From Alphaproteobacteria bacterium (GTDB lineage: Bacteria; Pseudomonadota; Alphaproteobacteria; Rhodobacterales; Rhodobacteraceae): 15,278 nt of DNA. The number at the start of each line of letters is the position of its first letter. Positions within the stretch are counted from its first letter, which is position 1. The DNA lies in assembly GCA_013151535.1 (NCBI GenBank), contig JAADIC010000180.1, positions 1 to 15,278 on the forward strand. Reading direction: 5' to 3'. The position numbers and the translations under genes are program-made. Positions 1 through 7,299 of this stretch are shown one piece after another. The notes under the pieces were generated by a model, which saw only the letters and a program-made list of their open reading frames with translations, did no database searches and was not told the DNA's origin.

Positions 1-357
1 TTCACGCTTGGCGGCATAGCTGGCGATAACCCGCGCCGGGTCGCGGATCAGGAATACATTCACACAGTCATTGATCCAGCTTCGATCAAGGCCAGGGATC
101 ATGTGTTGGGTCATGTGCTTTTGGTAAAACACCTTGGCCCCGTTGGGTGCTGGTCCAAGGCAGGCGGCAATCACCTTGTTCGCATCTGGCTCACCCGCCG
201 CAATAATCTCGCGGCGCATCGGGTGTTCAAGGCCGGTGGCGCTGAGGTAGGCGGCATAAAACGGCTCGTCCCAGACCGCGCAATCATCACGCGCGCCAAA
301 GGCATACATCATAGCGGTCGAGATATTGCGCGGCCCCGACCACATGGCGATCCTCAT
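1..357 (-). CDS. Sulfotransferase-like P-loop protein (partial, 3' end outside window)
   Basis: Reading the complement leftwards from the ATG at 357-355 gives 119 codons without a stop, so the gene runs off the left edge. Residues 6-14 (WSGPRNIST) resemble the 5'-phosphosulfate loop of sulfotransferases, and VFLIRDPARVIASY (residues 101-114; R105, S113) matches the second PAPS-binding motif with its conserved Arg and Ser. WDEPFYAAYL (29-38) is typical of the subgroup found beside class IV aminotransferases. The ATG overlaps the TGA of the upstream aminotransferase (ATGA, 354-357), so the two are translationally coupled and probably work together. From memory, plants carry the same two domains fused in one protein. 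Actual sulfotransferase activity and substrate are unknown; the fold call is inference from motifs in an incomplete protein. Confidence 0.8.
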   Translation of the reverse strand, partial: MRIAMWSGPRNISTAMMYAFGARDDCAVWDEPFYAAYLSATGLEHPMRREIIAAGEPDANKVIAACLGPAPNGAKVFYQKHMTQHMIPGLDRSWINDCVNVFLIRDPARVIASYAAKRE

Positions 358-1262
358 GCGGTCTCCCGTTTGACCAGATCGGCGTAAAGCGCGCGCAGGC
401 GTTTGGTCACGGGGCCAAGGTTGCCATCACCGATTTGCCGCCCGTCGATTTCGGATACTGGTGTTTGCGCACCGAACGTGCCGGTTAAAAACGCCTCGTC
501 GGCGCTGTAGGTATCGACAAGCGAATAGTTGCGTTCAAACACCGGGATACTGTCAGCACGACACAGATCAATCACCTTTTGGCGGGTGATGCCGTTCATG
601 CAGTAATCGCCGGTGCTGGTCCAGACCGCGCCCTTTTTGACGATGAAAAAGTTGCAGGCGTTCGTGGTGTTCACGAAACCATTGATATCCAGCATCAGTG
701 CCTCATCCGCCCCGGCTTTTTCGGCGGCGATGCAGGCCAGAATGCAGTTGAGCTTGGAATGCGAGTTCAGTTTGGGATCCTGCGTCATTGGCAATCCGCG
801 CATATGCGCCACCGTGGCCAAACGGATCGGGCGCGGGATCACTGGGCGGGAATGTTCAAGGATAATCACCATGGTCGGGCCACTGCGTGACAGCGACGGG
901 TGCTGGAACGGTTTGACCTTGGTGCCGCGCGTCAGCATCAGGCGGGCATGGGCATCGCTGTGCATATCATTGGCGATGCGGGTGGCTTCAAGGGCTGAAA
1001 TCACCCCGGCGCGATCCAGACCGATATCCAGATCGATGGCTTTGGCGGCTTCAAACAGCCGATCCATATGCTGTTCCAGAAAGGCCCATTTGCCGTTATA
1101 AAGCCGCAGGCCTTCCCACACGCCGTCACCCAGCATGAAGCCGCTGTCATAGACAGACACCACAGCCTGCGCGCGCGGTACGATCTGACCGTTCAAATAG
1201 ATCAGAATGTTTTCGTTTCGGGCGTCGTCTTCGGCCTGATGGGTGGTGATCTCGTCGGTCAT
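354..1262 (-). CDS. Class IV PLP-dependent aminotransferase (branched-chain / D-amino-acid aminotransferase-like)
   Basis: A 302-residue protein of PLP fold type IV. VSVYDSGFMLGDGVWEGLRL (residues 35-54) is the N-terminal family signature, K170 in HSKLN is the likely Schiff-base lysine, and NGFVNTTNACNFFIV (194-208) with GITR (224-227) forms the PLP-phosphate and ring-binding region. Family members exchange amino groups between amino acids and 2-oxo acids in the cytoplasm; the substrate cannot be decided here. Oddity: where IlvE and D-amino-acid aminotransferases have a glutamate five residues before the conserved Asn (Asn204 here), this protein has Thr199. The start at 1262 follows a GAGG about 5 nt upstream and lies 21 bp after the yggT stop, suggesting one operon; the 3' end overlaps the sulfotransferase-like gene. 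An automated label 'branched-chain aminotransferase' would be too specific. Confidence 0.9.
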   Translation of the reverse strand: MTDEITTHQAEDDARNENILIYLNGQIVPRAQAVVSVYDSGFMLGDGVWEGLRLYNGKWAFLEQHMDRLFEAAKAIDLDIGLDRAGVISALEATRIANDMHSDAHARLMLTRGTKVKPFQHPSLSRSGPTMVIILEHSRPVIPRPIRLATVAHMRGLPMTQDPKLNSHSKLNCILACIAAEKAGADEALMLDINGFVNTTNACNFFIVKKGAVWTSTGDYCMNGITRQKVIDLCRADSIPVFERNYSLVDTYSADEAFLTGTFGAQTPVSEIDGRQIGDGNLGPVTKRLRALYADLVKRETA

Positions 1263-1283
1263 GATGCCTCGCTTGAAATCAGC

Positions 1284-1571
1284 CTACATGAATGCGCTGC
1301 CATTGCGCATCAGCACGATGCGCACAGCCATCAAGCCCAGCAGAAGCACCAGCGGCGCAAGATCAATACCGCCCATATCCGGCAAAAACCGGCGCACGCG
1401 GGAATAGATGGGGTCAAGCAGGCGGTTCAGCCCGTACCAGATCTGCGCCACCAGCGGCTGGCGCAGGTTCAGCACCTGAAAATTGATCAGCCAGCTCATC
1501 ACCACATGGGCGATGACGATATACCAGATGACGTTCACCACCATCAGCAAGATCAGTATCAAAGAGCCCAT
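1284..1571 (-). CDS. YggT family membrane protein
   Basis: A 95-residue protein with two hydrophobic segments, roughly residues 3-27 and 70-88. The intervening segment LLDPIYSRVRRFLPDMGGID (51-70) is the YggT-family signature: proline-tyrosine, basic cluster, then GGID before the second membrane span. It is a single-repeat form, whereas E. coli YggT has two repeats. The family sits in the inner membrane and its molecular role is not settled; links to osmotic tolerance and to cell or plastid division factors have been reported for relatives. It is the first gene of the leftward operon with the aminotransferase (21 bp gap). A weak purine-rich AAGGAA lies about 10 nt upstream of the ATG. The protein ends with TAG at 1286-1284. 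Confidence 0.9.
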   Translation of the reverse strand: MGSLILILLMVVNVIWYIVIAHVVMSWLINFQVLNLRQPLVAQIWYGLNRLLDPIYSRVRRFLPDMGGIDLAPLVLLLGLMAVRIVLMRNGSAFM

Positions 1572-1644
1572 TTCGTTTCCCGTTCCTTGGTTTAGCTGCC
1601 AGTTGATCTAGTCAGCCCAAGCCGGTTTCGCAAGGGTCTAGGGC

Positions 1645-1667
1645 CAGCACCTACAAATCCGGTGCTG
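1645..1667. repeat. Inverted repeat / hairpin in the divergent intergenic region
   Basis: CAGCACC (1645-1651) and GGTGCTG (1661-1667) form a perfect 7-bp stem with a 9-nt loop. It lies between the divergent yggT and thioesterase genes. There is no T-run on either side, so it is not a standard terminator; it could be an operator or just a chance hairpin. Confidence 0.35.
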
Positions 1668-1727
1668 CTGTCACAGGATTAGCGGGTGCTGCCCAGGGAT
1701 GCGCTTGTACTTGGCGGCGGGGTTGAT

Positions 1728-1734
1728 AAGGAGG
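1728..1734 (+). promoter_or_regulatory. Strong Shine-Dalgarno AAGGAGG not placed at a canonical start codon
   Basis: AAGGAGG is a near-perfect anti-SD match. No ATG, GTG or TTG lies 5-10 nt downstream in any useful frame. The codon at ideal spacing (8 nt) is ATT at 1743, in frame with the thioesterase; the first in-frame ATG is at 1770, 35 nt from the SD. Confidence 0.5.
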
Positions 1735-1769
1735 GGATCACCATTTCATTTCCGCCAAAGGCCGCGCTG

Positions 1770-2306
1770 ATGTATCCGATTTTCCGTTTCACCAAGGAAA
1801 TGCTGCTATTTCGCCGCGCCTCAAAACTGGCGCTGGGCGAGGTTCATATCTCGCATCATTTGTGCTGGCCATGGGATGTGGATCCATGGATGGAGCTGAA
1901 CAACGGCCGCACCCTGACGCTTTATGATCTGGGCCGCTTGCCGATGGTCCATCGCAGCGGGCTGATAGCGGCCCTGCGCAAACGCGGCTGGGGCATGGCG
2001 GTGGCTGGTGCTTCGGTCCGCTATCGCAAGCGGGTGCGAATGTTCCAGTCTATTCGCATGCAAAGCGTCATTCTGGGTTGGGACAAGCGGTTCTTCTATT
2101 TCCAGCAAAGCATGTGGAACGGGGCCGAGGCGACCTCGTCCATCCTGTGCCGGATGGCGATAACCGGTGACAATGGTCTGGTCGCGCCCGCGCCGGAACG
2201 GGTGGTGGCTGATCTGGGCTGGCCTGAAACTTCGCCCGCCTTGCCGGTTTACGTCACACAATGGATCAAAGCCGAGGGCGAAAGGCCGTGGCCGCCCGCC
2301 CCCTGA
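1770..2306 (+). CDS. Acyl-CoA thioesterase-like hotdog protein (4HBT family)
   Basis: 178 residues from the ATG at 1770. The core DVDPWMELNNGRTLTLYDLG (residues 36-55) is the hotdog-fold active-site stretch in which an acidic residue precedes a long helix, as in 4-hydroxybenzoyl-CoA thioesterase-like and YbgC/THEM6-like proteins. These usually hydrolyse acyl-CoA thioesters, but the substrate is unknown here. KRGWGMAVAGASVRYRKRVR (71-90) matches the following strands. No signal peptide or membrane span. The start is uncertain: the frame is open from 1686, a strong SD (1728-1734) lies opposite an ATT at 1743, and the ATG at 1770 has no good SD directly upstream. I chose 1770 because the recognisable family N-terminus (MYPIFRF) begins there. 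It is divergent from yggT and 73 bp upstream of the transporter. Confidence 0.8.
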   Translation: MYPIFRFTKEMLLFRRASKLALGEVHISHHLCWPWDVDPWMELNNGRTLTLYDLGRLPMVHRSGLIAALRKRGWGMAVAGASVRYRKRVRMFQSIRMQSVILGWDKRFFYFQQSMWNGAEATSSILCRMAITGDNGLVAPAPERVVADLGWPETSPALPVYVTQWIKAEGERPWPPAP

Positions 2307-2379
2307 CGGAAAATCCCTTGCCCTTAAGGTGTGAAAGCTGTCTTATTTCACAAAACAATAACGGGGACGGGGAAATCCG

Positions 2380-3754
2380 ATGGCGGAAATTTCAAAAAAG
2401 AAGAAAATCTGGGGCTGGATGTTTTTTGACTGGGCCAGCCAGCCGTATAATACGCTGCTGCTGACATTCATTTTTGGGCCGTATTTTGCGGCTATTGTGG
2501 CGAATTATTTCATGGGAACCGGCTTGGCCGAGGAGGCCGCAGATGCCAAGGCGCAAGCCGTCTGGTCACTTGGTCTGACGGTGACCGGCCTGATTATTGC
2601 GTTCTCTGCACCGATCCTAGGCGCACTGGCCGATCTTTCGGGGCGTCGCATGCCCTATATCTGGTTCTTTTCGGTGCTTTATGTCATCGGTTCGGCCGCC
2701 CTTTGGTGGGCCTATCCCGATGCGTCGAATTTCTGGCATGCTGGTGATGTTCGGCATTGGATTCATCGGGATGGAGTTCACCACTATTTTCACCAACGCC
2801 ATGTTGCCCGATCTGGGAACCGAGGAAGAAATCGGCAAGATTTCAGGTTCGGGTTTCGCATTCGGCTATTGGGGGGGCGTTTTGGCGCTGTTCATTTTGC
2901 TGTTGCTTTTTGTTGAACAAGGCAACGGCAAAACCCTTATCGGGCTTGATCCGGTGTTTGGCCTTGTGAATGCAGGCGCCAAGGAGGGCACTCGACTCGT
3001 CGGGCCGTTCTCCGCCATTTGGTTCATCGTCTCGATGTATTTCTTTTTTGCATGGGTCAAAGAAAAACCGCGTGAGCCCGGCGCGACACCTGCGCGCATT
3101 GGCAACGCGATCAAAGAATTGCTGATAACTCTGAAATCCCTGCCGGGGCGTAAAAGTCTGTCGGCTTATCTTGGCTCGTCTCTGTTGTATCGCGACGCGC
3201 TGAACGGGCTTTACGGGTTTGGTGGGGTTTACGCCACACTGGTTCTGAACTGGTCGATCACATTCGTTGGGATTTTCGGAATTATCGGGGCGATTTCAGC
3301 CGCCTTCTTCTCGTGGGTTGGTGGCAAGGCGGATCGCAAATTCGGCCCGAAACCTGTCATCGTGTTCTGCATTGTCGTGCTAATCGGCGTTTGTACGATT
3401 ATCGTCAGTATGACCCGCGAAAGCATTTTTGGCATTCCACTGGCCGAAGGCTCGCAAGCGCCCGACATCATCTTTTTCATCTGTGGCAGCATAATCGGCG
3501 CAGCAGGTGGCGCATTGCAGGCCGCATCGCGCACCATGATGGTACGCCACGCCGATGAAGGCAAAGCGACCGAAGCGTTCGGCCTTTATGCCTTGTCCGG
3601 CAAGGCTACGGCGTTTCTGGCACCTGGTCTGATTACGATTGCGACCGTGGTTACACAATCACCGCGCCTTGGCATCAGTCCGTTGGTCGGCCTATTTGCG
3701 ATTGGTCTGGTCCTGCTGGTTTGGGTCAATCCTCGCGGGGTGGCCAAAAGCTAA
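2380..3754 (+). pseudogene. UMF1-family MFS transporter, frame broken by a +1 shift near 2737
   Basis: Two reading frames together encode one protein of about 457 residues, the usual length for UMF1/Atg22-like major facilitator transporters. The first frame (2380 to about 2736) carries the N-terminal signature WMFFDWASQPYNTLLLTFIF and three to four membrane spans through ALWWAYPDASNFW. The second frame, recognisable from ATG 2738 (MLVMFGIGFIGMEFTTIF), carries the remaining spans, the loop GGKADRKFGPKPVI, ALQAASRTMMVRHADEGKAT and a hydrophobic C-terminus, ending in TAA 3752-3754. Dropping one base around TGG-C-ATG (2734-2740) restores a continuous protein. Neither half has other damage, so the break is either very recent or a sequencing/assembly error. 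The substrate is unknown; relatives are loosely linked to sugar or amino-acid export. The stop directly abuts the mepA ATG, suggesting an operon. Confidence 0.8.
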
Positions 3755-4687
3755 ATGATAAAACCCCTGCGCATCGCTGTTCTTTCGGTTCTGGCAATCA
3801 CATTCCTTGCCGGAACCAGCCATGTGCCGAAAAAAGACAGTGATCCGCTGGCGAACAAGTTGTTCGGGGCGCAGCAAAAGGCCTCAAAACAAAAGCCCAA
3901 AGTGCTTGGTTATTACGCCAAGGGCTGTGTCGCGGGGGCGCAGCAATTGCCGGAAACCGGCCCTACTTGGCAGGCCATGCGCCTCAGTCGCAACCGCAAC
4001 TGGGGGCACCCGGCGCTGATTGAATTCATCCAGCGGCTCAGCCAGCAAGCGGTGAATATCGGCTGGAAGGGGCTTTATATCGGTGACATGTCGCAACCGC
4101 GCGGCGGGCCGATGACTACGGCCCATGCCAGCCACCAGAACGGGCTGGATGTGGATATCTGGATGCTGCCGCCCAAGAATATGCGCCTGACCCGACAGCG
4201 GCGCGAGGCGATTAGTTCGCTGATTGTGCGCTCGGCCGATCAGCGCAGCGTTACCAAAGATTTCACCCCGGCCCATATGGCGCTTCTGAAAGCGGCGGCA
4301 CAGGACAAGGCGGTTGACCGGATATTCGTGGCAGCGGCGGTGAAGATCGAGATGTGCCGCACGGCGGGCAAAGACCGCAAGTGGCTGGCGAAAATCAGGC
4401 CGTTATACGGCCATGCCTCGCATTTTCATGTGCGCTTGAAATGCCCCAAGGGCGAGCGTGGTTGCGTCAGGCAAAAGCCCAGGATCAGCCGCATTTCCAA
4501 GGGCGATGGCTGTGATAAAACCCTGACATGGTGGGTGACGGATTATCTGGCCAAGCCCAAGGTTGATCCGAACAAAAAGAAGGTCAAGAAAAAGAAAGTG
4601 CGGCCCAAGCCAAGGCCGCGCCGGGCGCGCGAGATGATTATGGCCGATCTGCCGCGCCAATGTGTGGGTGTGCTGAAATCCCAATGA
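3755..4687 (+). CDS. mepA: Penicillin-insensitive murein endopeptidase
   Basis: 310 residues. MepA is a periplasmic LAS-family zinc peptidase that cuts the D-Ala-meso-DAP cross-link in peptidoglycan. The metal and catalytic residues are visible: HASHQNGLDVD (H124, H127, D134) and GHASHFH (H220, H223, H225), with the same spacing as E. coli MepA. Six cysteines (58, 201, 230, 237, 253, 303) correspond to the three disulfides of that enzyme. A signal peptide covers about residues 1-20 (MIKPLRIAVLSVLAITFLAG). Oddity: a very basic Lys/Arg/Pro tract, roughly residues 272-292, lies between the penultimate and last cysteines and looks like an insertion. ATG 3755 follows immediately after the transporter's TAA, and the TGA overlaps the next ATG, so translation is coupled on both sides. 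Confidence 0.95.
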   Translation: MIKPLRIAVLSVLAITFLAGTSHVPKKDSDPLANKLFGAQQKASKQKPKVLGYYAKGCVAGAQQLPETGPTWQAMRLSRNRNWGHPALIEFIQRLSQQAVNIGWKGLYIGDMSQPRGGPMTTAHASHQNGLDVDIWMLPPKNMRLTRQRREAISSLIVRSADQRSVTKDFTPAHMALLKAAAQDKAVDRIFVAAAVKIEMCRTAGKDRKWLAKIRPLYGHASHFHVRLKCPKGERGCVRQKPRISRISKGDGCDKTLTWWVTDYLAKPKVDPNKKKVKKKKVRPKPRPRRAREMIMADLPRQCVGVLKSQ

Positions 4688-5562
4688 AGTATCTGTTGAT
4701 TCTGGTCGTTGCGCTGTTCTCCCCACCGGTTTTCGCTGCCGATGCGGTGTTTGAGGGCGAATACCGCTGGCTGATCGACGACGAAAATTTCGGCGGTTTT
4801 TCCGGCCTGGAAGTGTCTGACGACGGGGCCAGCTTCACCAGTATTTCGGATCGTGGTAGTATCGTCACCGGGCAGTTCATTCGCCAGAACGGTAAGATTA
4901 CCGGCATCAAGCCCGGCCCGATTTTACCAATTCTGGATACGAAATCCAAACCGGTCGTGAAGTACCATGTGGATGCTGAAGGCTTGGCGATTGACGATCA
5001 GGGCCGGCTGTTCATCTCGTTTGAGGCCGATCACAGGGTTTGGCGTTATGACAGCCCCGGGGGTCAGGCGACGGCCTTGAAAAGGTACAAGGATTTCAAA
5101 ACCCTGCAAAACAATTCCGGTCTGGAGCCGCTGGCAATTGACAGGGATGGCACGCTTTACACCCTACCCGAACGCTCGGGCGCGCTTGAGCGGCCATTTC
5201 CGATTTACCGCTTCAAGAACGGCATTTGGGACAGCCCGTTCACCATCGCTCGCCGCGACAGATATTTGCCGGTCGGTGCGGATTTTGGGCCGGATGGCAA
5301 GTTTTACCTGCTGGAGCGCGATTTCGTCTGGTATTCCGGTTTCTCCAGCCGCATCCGGCGTTTTGATCTGACCGAAGAAGGTTTCGTGAACGAAGAAACC
5401 CTGCTCACCGCTGTCAGCAGTTCATTCGGCAATCTTGAAGGCATATCCGTCTGGCGCGACGATCAGGGCCGCATCCGCCTGACCATGATCGGCGACGATA
5501 ATTTCAGCCGGTTTCAGAGCACAAAAATCGTGGAATTCAGCCTGCCGGTCGAGGGCGATTAA
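4684..5562 (+). CDS. Secreted esterase-like activity of phytase family protein
   Basis: 292 residues from ATG 4684, which overlaps the mepA stop (ATGA). MKYLLILVVALFSPPVFA is a clear signal peptide with cleavage expected after residue 18, so the product is periplasmic or exported. The mature part shows repeated beta-propeller-like strands with the motifs of the phytase-like esterase family (PF13449): GGFSGLEVS (37-45), DAEGLAID (97-104), NSGLEPLAID (144-153) and near the C-terminus NLEGISVW followed by MIGDDNF. The family was named from weak esterase activity; physiological substrates are unknown. An upstream in-frame ATG at 4660 is rejected because it would hide the signal peptide and lie deep in mepA. 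The gene is last in its operon and converges with the LOG gene. Confidence 0.88.
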   Translation: MKYLLILVVALFSPPVFAADAVFEGEYRWLIDDENFGGFSGLEVSDDGASFTSISDRGSIVTGQFIRQNGKITGIKPGPILPILDTKSKPVVKYHVDAEGLAIDDQGRLFISFEADHRVWRYDSPGGQATALKRYKDFKTLQNNSGLEPLAIDRDGTLYTLPERSGALERPFPIYRFKNGIWDSPFTIARRDRYLPVGADFGPDGKFYLLERDFVWYSGFSSRIRRFDLTEEGFVNEETLLTAVSSSFGNLEGISVWRDDQGRIRLTMIGDDNFSRFQSTKIVEFSLPVEGD

Positions 5563-6371
5563 CTGTAGCAGCGATCCAGTTCAGCCATCGCCTGATCGGC
5601 TGTTTCAACAAACGTAAACAGCGCCAGATCATCACGCGAAATCGTGCCGGCCTCTGCCAGAACTTCCCAGTTGATGATGCCGCGCCAGAAATCCTCGCCA
5701 AACAGCAGTATCGGGATTTTGTCCATGCGTTTGGTCTGGATCAGGGTCAGGCTTTCAAACAGCTCGTCCAGCGTGCCAAAGCCGCCGGGGAACACCACAA
5801 TCGCCTTGGCGCGCATCAGGAAATGCATTTTGCGAATGGCGAAATAGTGGAAGTTGAAGCAAAGCTCGGGCGTGGCGTATTGGTTTGGTGCCTGCTCATG
5901 CGGCAACACGATGTTGAGCGCGATTGATTTGCCGCCCGCCGCCTGCGCACCGCGATTTCCCGCCTCCATCACGCCGGGGCCGCCGCCGGTGACGATCACA
6001 TCCTCGCAGCAATTGCTTTGCATGCTTTTCTCGGTGCAAAGGCGGGCGAATTCCTGCGCTTCGCTGTAGTATTTTGACAGCTCCATCAGCGTTTCGGTCT
6101 TGGCGCCGGCCTTGTTCACCGGGTCGGGAATACGCGCACCGCCGAACAGCACGATGGTGGAGTTTATGCCCGCCTCTTCCAGTGCCATTTCGGTTTTCAG
6201 CAGCTCCAGTTGCAGGCGTACGGGGCGCAGCTCGTCGCGGCACAGGAATTCGTCGTCAGCAAAGGCCAGCCGGTAAGTGGGTGAGCGGGTTTGCGGCGTG
6301 TCGGGGATACCGCGGGCGCGTTTAACATCCGATTGGGCGTCGGGAAACCTGCGGGGTTTTTGATCGTTCAT
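5559..6371 (-). CDS. LOG family protein (TIGR00730-type Rossmann fold nucleotide enzyme)
   Basis: 270 residues from ATG 6371, preceded on the minus strand by AGGAG about 7 nt upstream. GGGPGVMEAGNRGA (residues 129-142) and PGGFGTLDE (195-203) are the two LOG signatures that form the nucleotide-monophosphate binding and catalytic site. Characterised members release free base from cytokinin riboside 5'-monophosphates or act on purine nucleotides; which applies here is unknown. About 55 residues precede the Rossmann core, longer than in small LOG proteins. The frame stays open upstream to 6821, but that would overlap dapD and is not coding. The stop (TAA, 5561-5559) and that of the convergent esterase-like gene share the TTAA at 5559-5562. 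It is divergent from dapD across 100 bp. Confidence 0.92.
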   Translation of the reverse strand: MNDQKPRRFPDAQSDVKRARGIPDTPQTRSPTYRLAFADDEFLCRDELRPVRLQLELLKTEMALEEAGINSTIVLFGGARIPDPVNKAGAKTETLMELSKYYSEAQEFARLCTEKSMQSNCCEDVIVTGGGPGVMEAGNRGAQAAGGKSIALNIVLPHEQAPNQYATPELCFNFHYFAIRKMHFLMRAKAIVVFPGGFGTLDELFESLTLIQTKRMDKIPILLFGEDFWRGIINWEVLAEAGTISRDDLALFTFVETADQAMAELDRCYS

Positions 6372-6402
6372 GGGGCGCTCCTGTTGCCTGATGTTTGTCG
6401 CA

Positions 6403-6431
6403 TTGCGCGAGGCTTTGGAACGATCTATAGG
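6403..6431 (+). promoter_or_regulatory. Possible sigma70-type promoter for dapD
   Basis: TTGCGC (6403-6408) and TATAGG (6426-6431) are separated by exactly 17 bp and lie 40 bp upstream of the dapD ATG, in the 100-bp gap between the divergent LOG gene and dapD. The match to TTGACA/TATAAT is only partial (3/6 and 4/6), so this is a candidate. Confidence 0.35.
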
Positions 6432-6471
6432 CTCAGCCCTGAACACACCAGTCAACTTTCGGAGACGCTCC

Positions 6472-7299
6472 ATGTCAAACGCCGCCCTAGAGACCGCCAT
6501 CGAAGCCGCTTGGGACAGTCGCGATGCCATTACCCCCGCCACCATGGGTGAAACCCGCGAAGCGATCGAGGATACGCTGAACGCGCTTGATAGCGGCAAG
6601 CTGCGGGTTGCTGAAAAGCAGGCGGATGGCTCGTGGCATGTGAACCAATGGGCGAAAAAGGCGGTGCTGCTGGGCTTTCGCCTGCACGATATGGAGGCGC
6701 ATGAGGGTGGCCCGCAAGGTGGTGGCTGGTGGGACAAGGTTGACAGCAAGTTCAAGGGCTGGGGCGCGAACCAATGGCGCGAGGCCGGATTTCGTGCCGT
6801 GCCCAACTGCATCGTGCGCAAATCGGCCTATATCGCGCCGGGTGCGGTGCTGATGCCGTCGTTCGTTAACCTTGGCGCTTATGTGGATAGTGGCACCATG
6901 GTCGATACATGGGTGACGGTCGGTTCCTGCGCGCAGATCGGCAAGAATGTGCATCTGTCCGGTGGCGTTGGCATTGGCGGCGTGCTTGAGCCGATGCAGG
7001 CCGGGCCGACGATCATCGAAGATAATTGTTTCATCGGCGCGCGCTCCGAGGTGGTCGAGGGCTGTATCGTACGCGAAGGCTCGGTGCTGGGCATGGGGGT
7101 TTTCATCGGCCAATCCACCAAGATTTTTGACCGCGAAACCGGCGAGGTGTCTTATGGCGAGGTTCCGGCTGGGTCTGTGGTTGTGGCAGGCTCGCTGCCA
7201 TCCAAAAACGGCGTGAACCTTTACTGCGCGGTGATCGTGAAAAAGGTGGATGCGCGCACCCGCAGCAAAACCTCGATCAACGAGCTGTTGCGTGACTGA
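6472..7299 (+). CDS. dapD: 2,3,4,5-tetrahydropyridine-2,6-dicarboxylate N-succinyltransferase
   Basis: 275 residues, close to the 274 of E. coli DapD. It transfers succinyl from succinyl-CoA to tetrahydrodipicolinate in the cytoplasm, the committed step of the succinylase route to meso-diaminopimelate and lysine. Residues 1-105 are the helical N-terminal domain; from about 110 the sequence shows hexapeptide repeats of a left-handed beta helix (SAYIAPGAVLMPSFVNLGAY), the family signature GTMVDTWVTVGSCAQIGKNV (141-160), and GIGGVLEP followed by IIEDNCFIGARSEVVEG. ATG 6472 is chosen because GGAG (6461-6464) sits 7 nt upstream and the product then starts like known DapD proteins. It is followed by an overlapping small gene; dapE, which acts later in the same pathway, lies about 2.9 kb downstream on the same strand. 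Confidence 0.97.
   Translation: MSNAALETAIEAAWDSRDAITPATMGETREAIEDTLNALDSGKLRVAEKQADGSWHVNQWAKKAVLLGFRLHDMEAHEGGPQGGGWWDKVDSKFKGWGANQWREAGFRAVPNCIVRKSAYIAPGAVLMPSFVNLGAYVDSGTMVDTWVTVGSCAQIGKNVHLSGGVGIGGVLEPMQAGPTIIEDNCFIGARSEVVEGCIVREGSVLGMGVFIGQSTKIFDRETGEVSYGEVPAGSVVVAGSLPSKNGVNLYCAVIVKKVDARTRSKTSINELLRD

Noticed and set aside
2731..2745. Programmed ribosomal frameshifting in the transporter
   Set aside because: No slippery heptamer, no rare or stop codon at the shift and no downstream pseudoknot seen; mutation or sequence error is simpler.
6372..6821. Open N-terminal extension of the LOG gene (420-codon frame)
   Set aside because: It would run antisense through the dapD start; the ATG at 6371 has a good SD and fits the family length.
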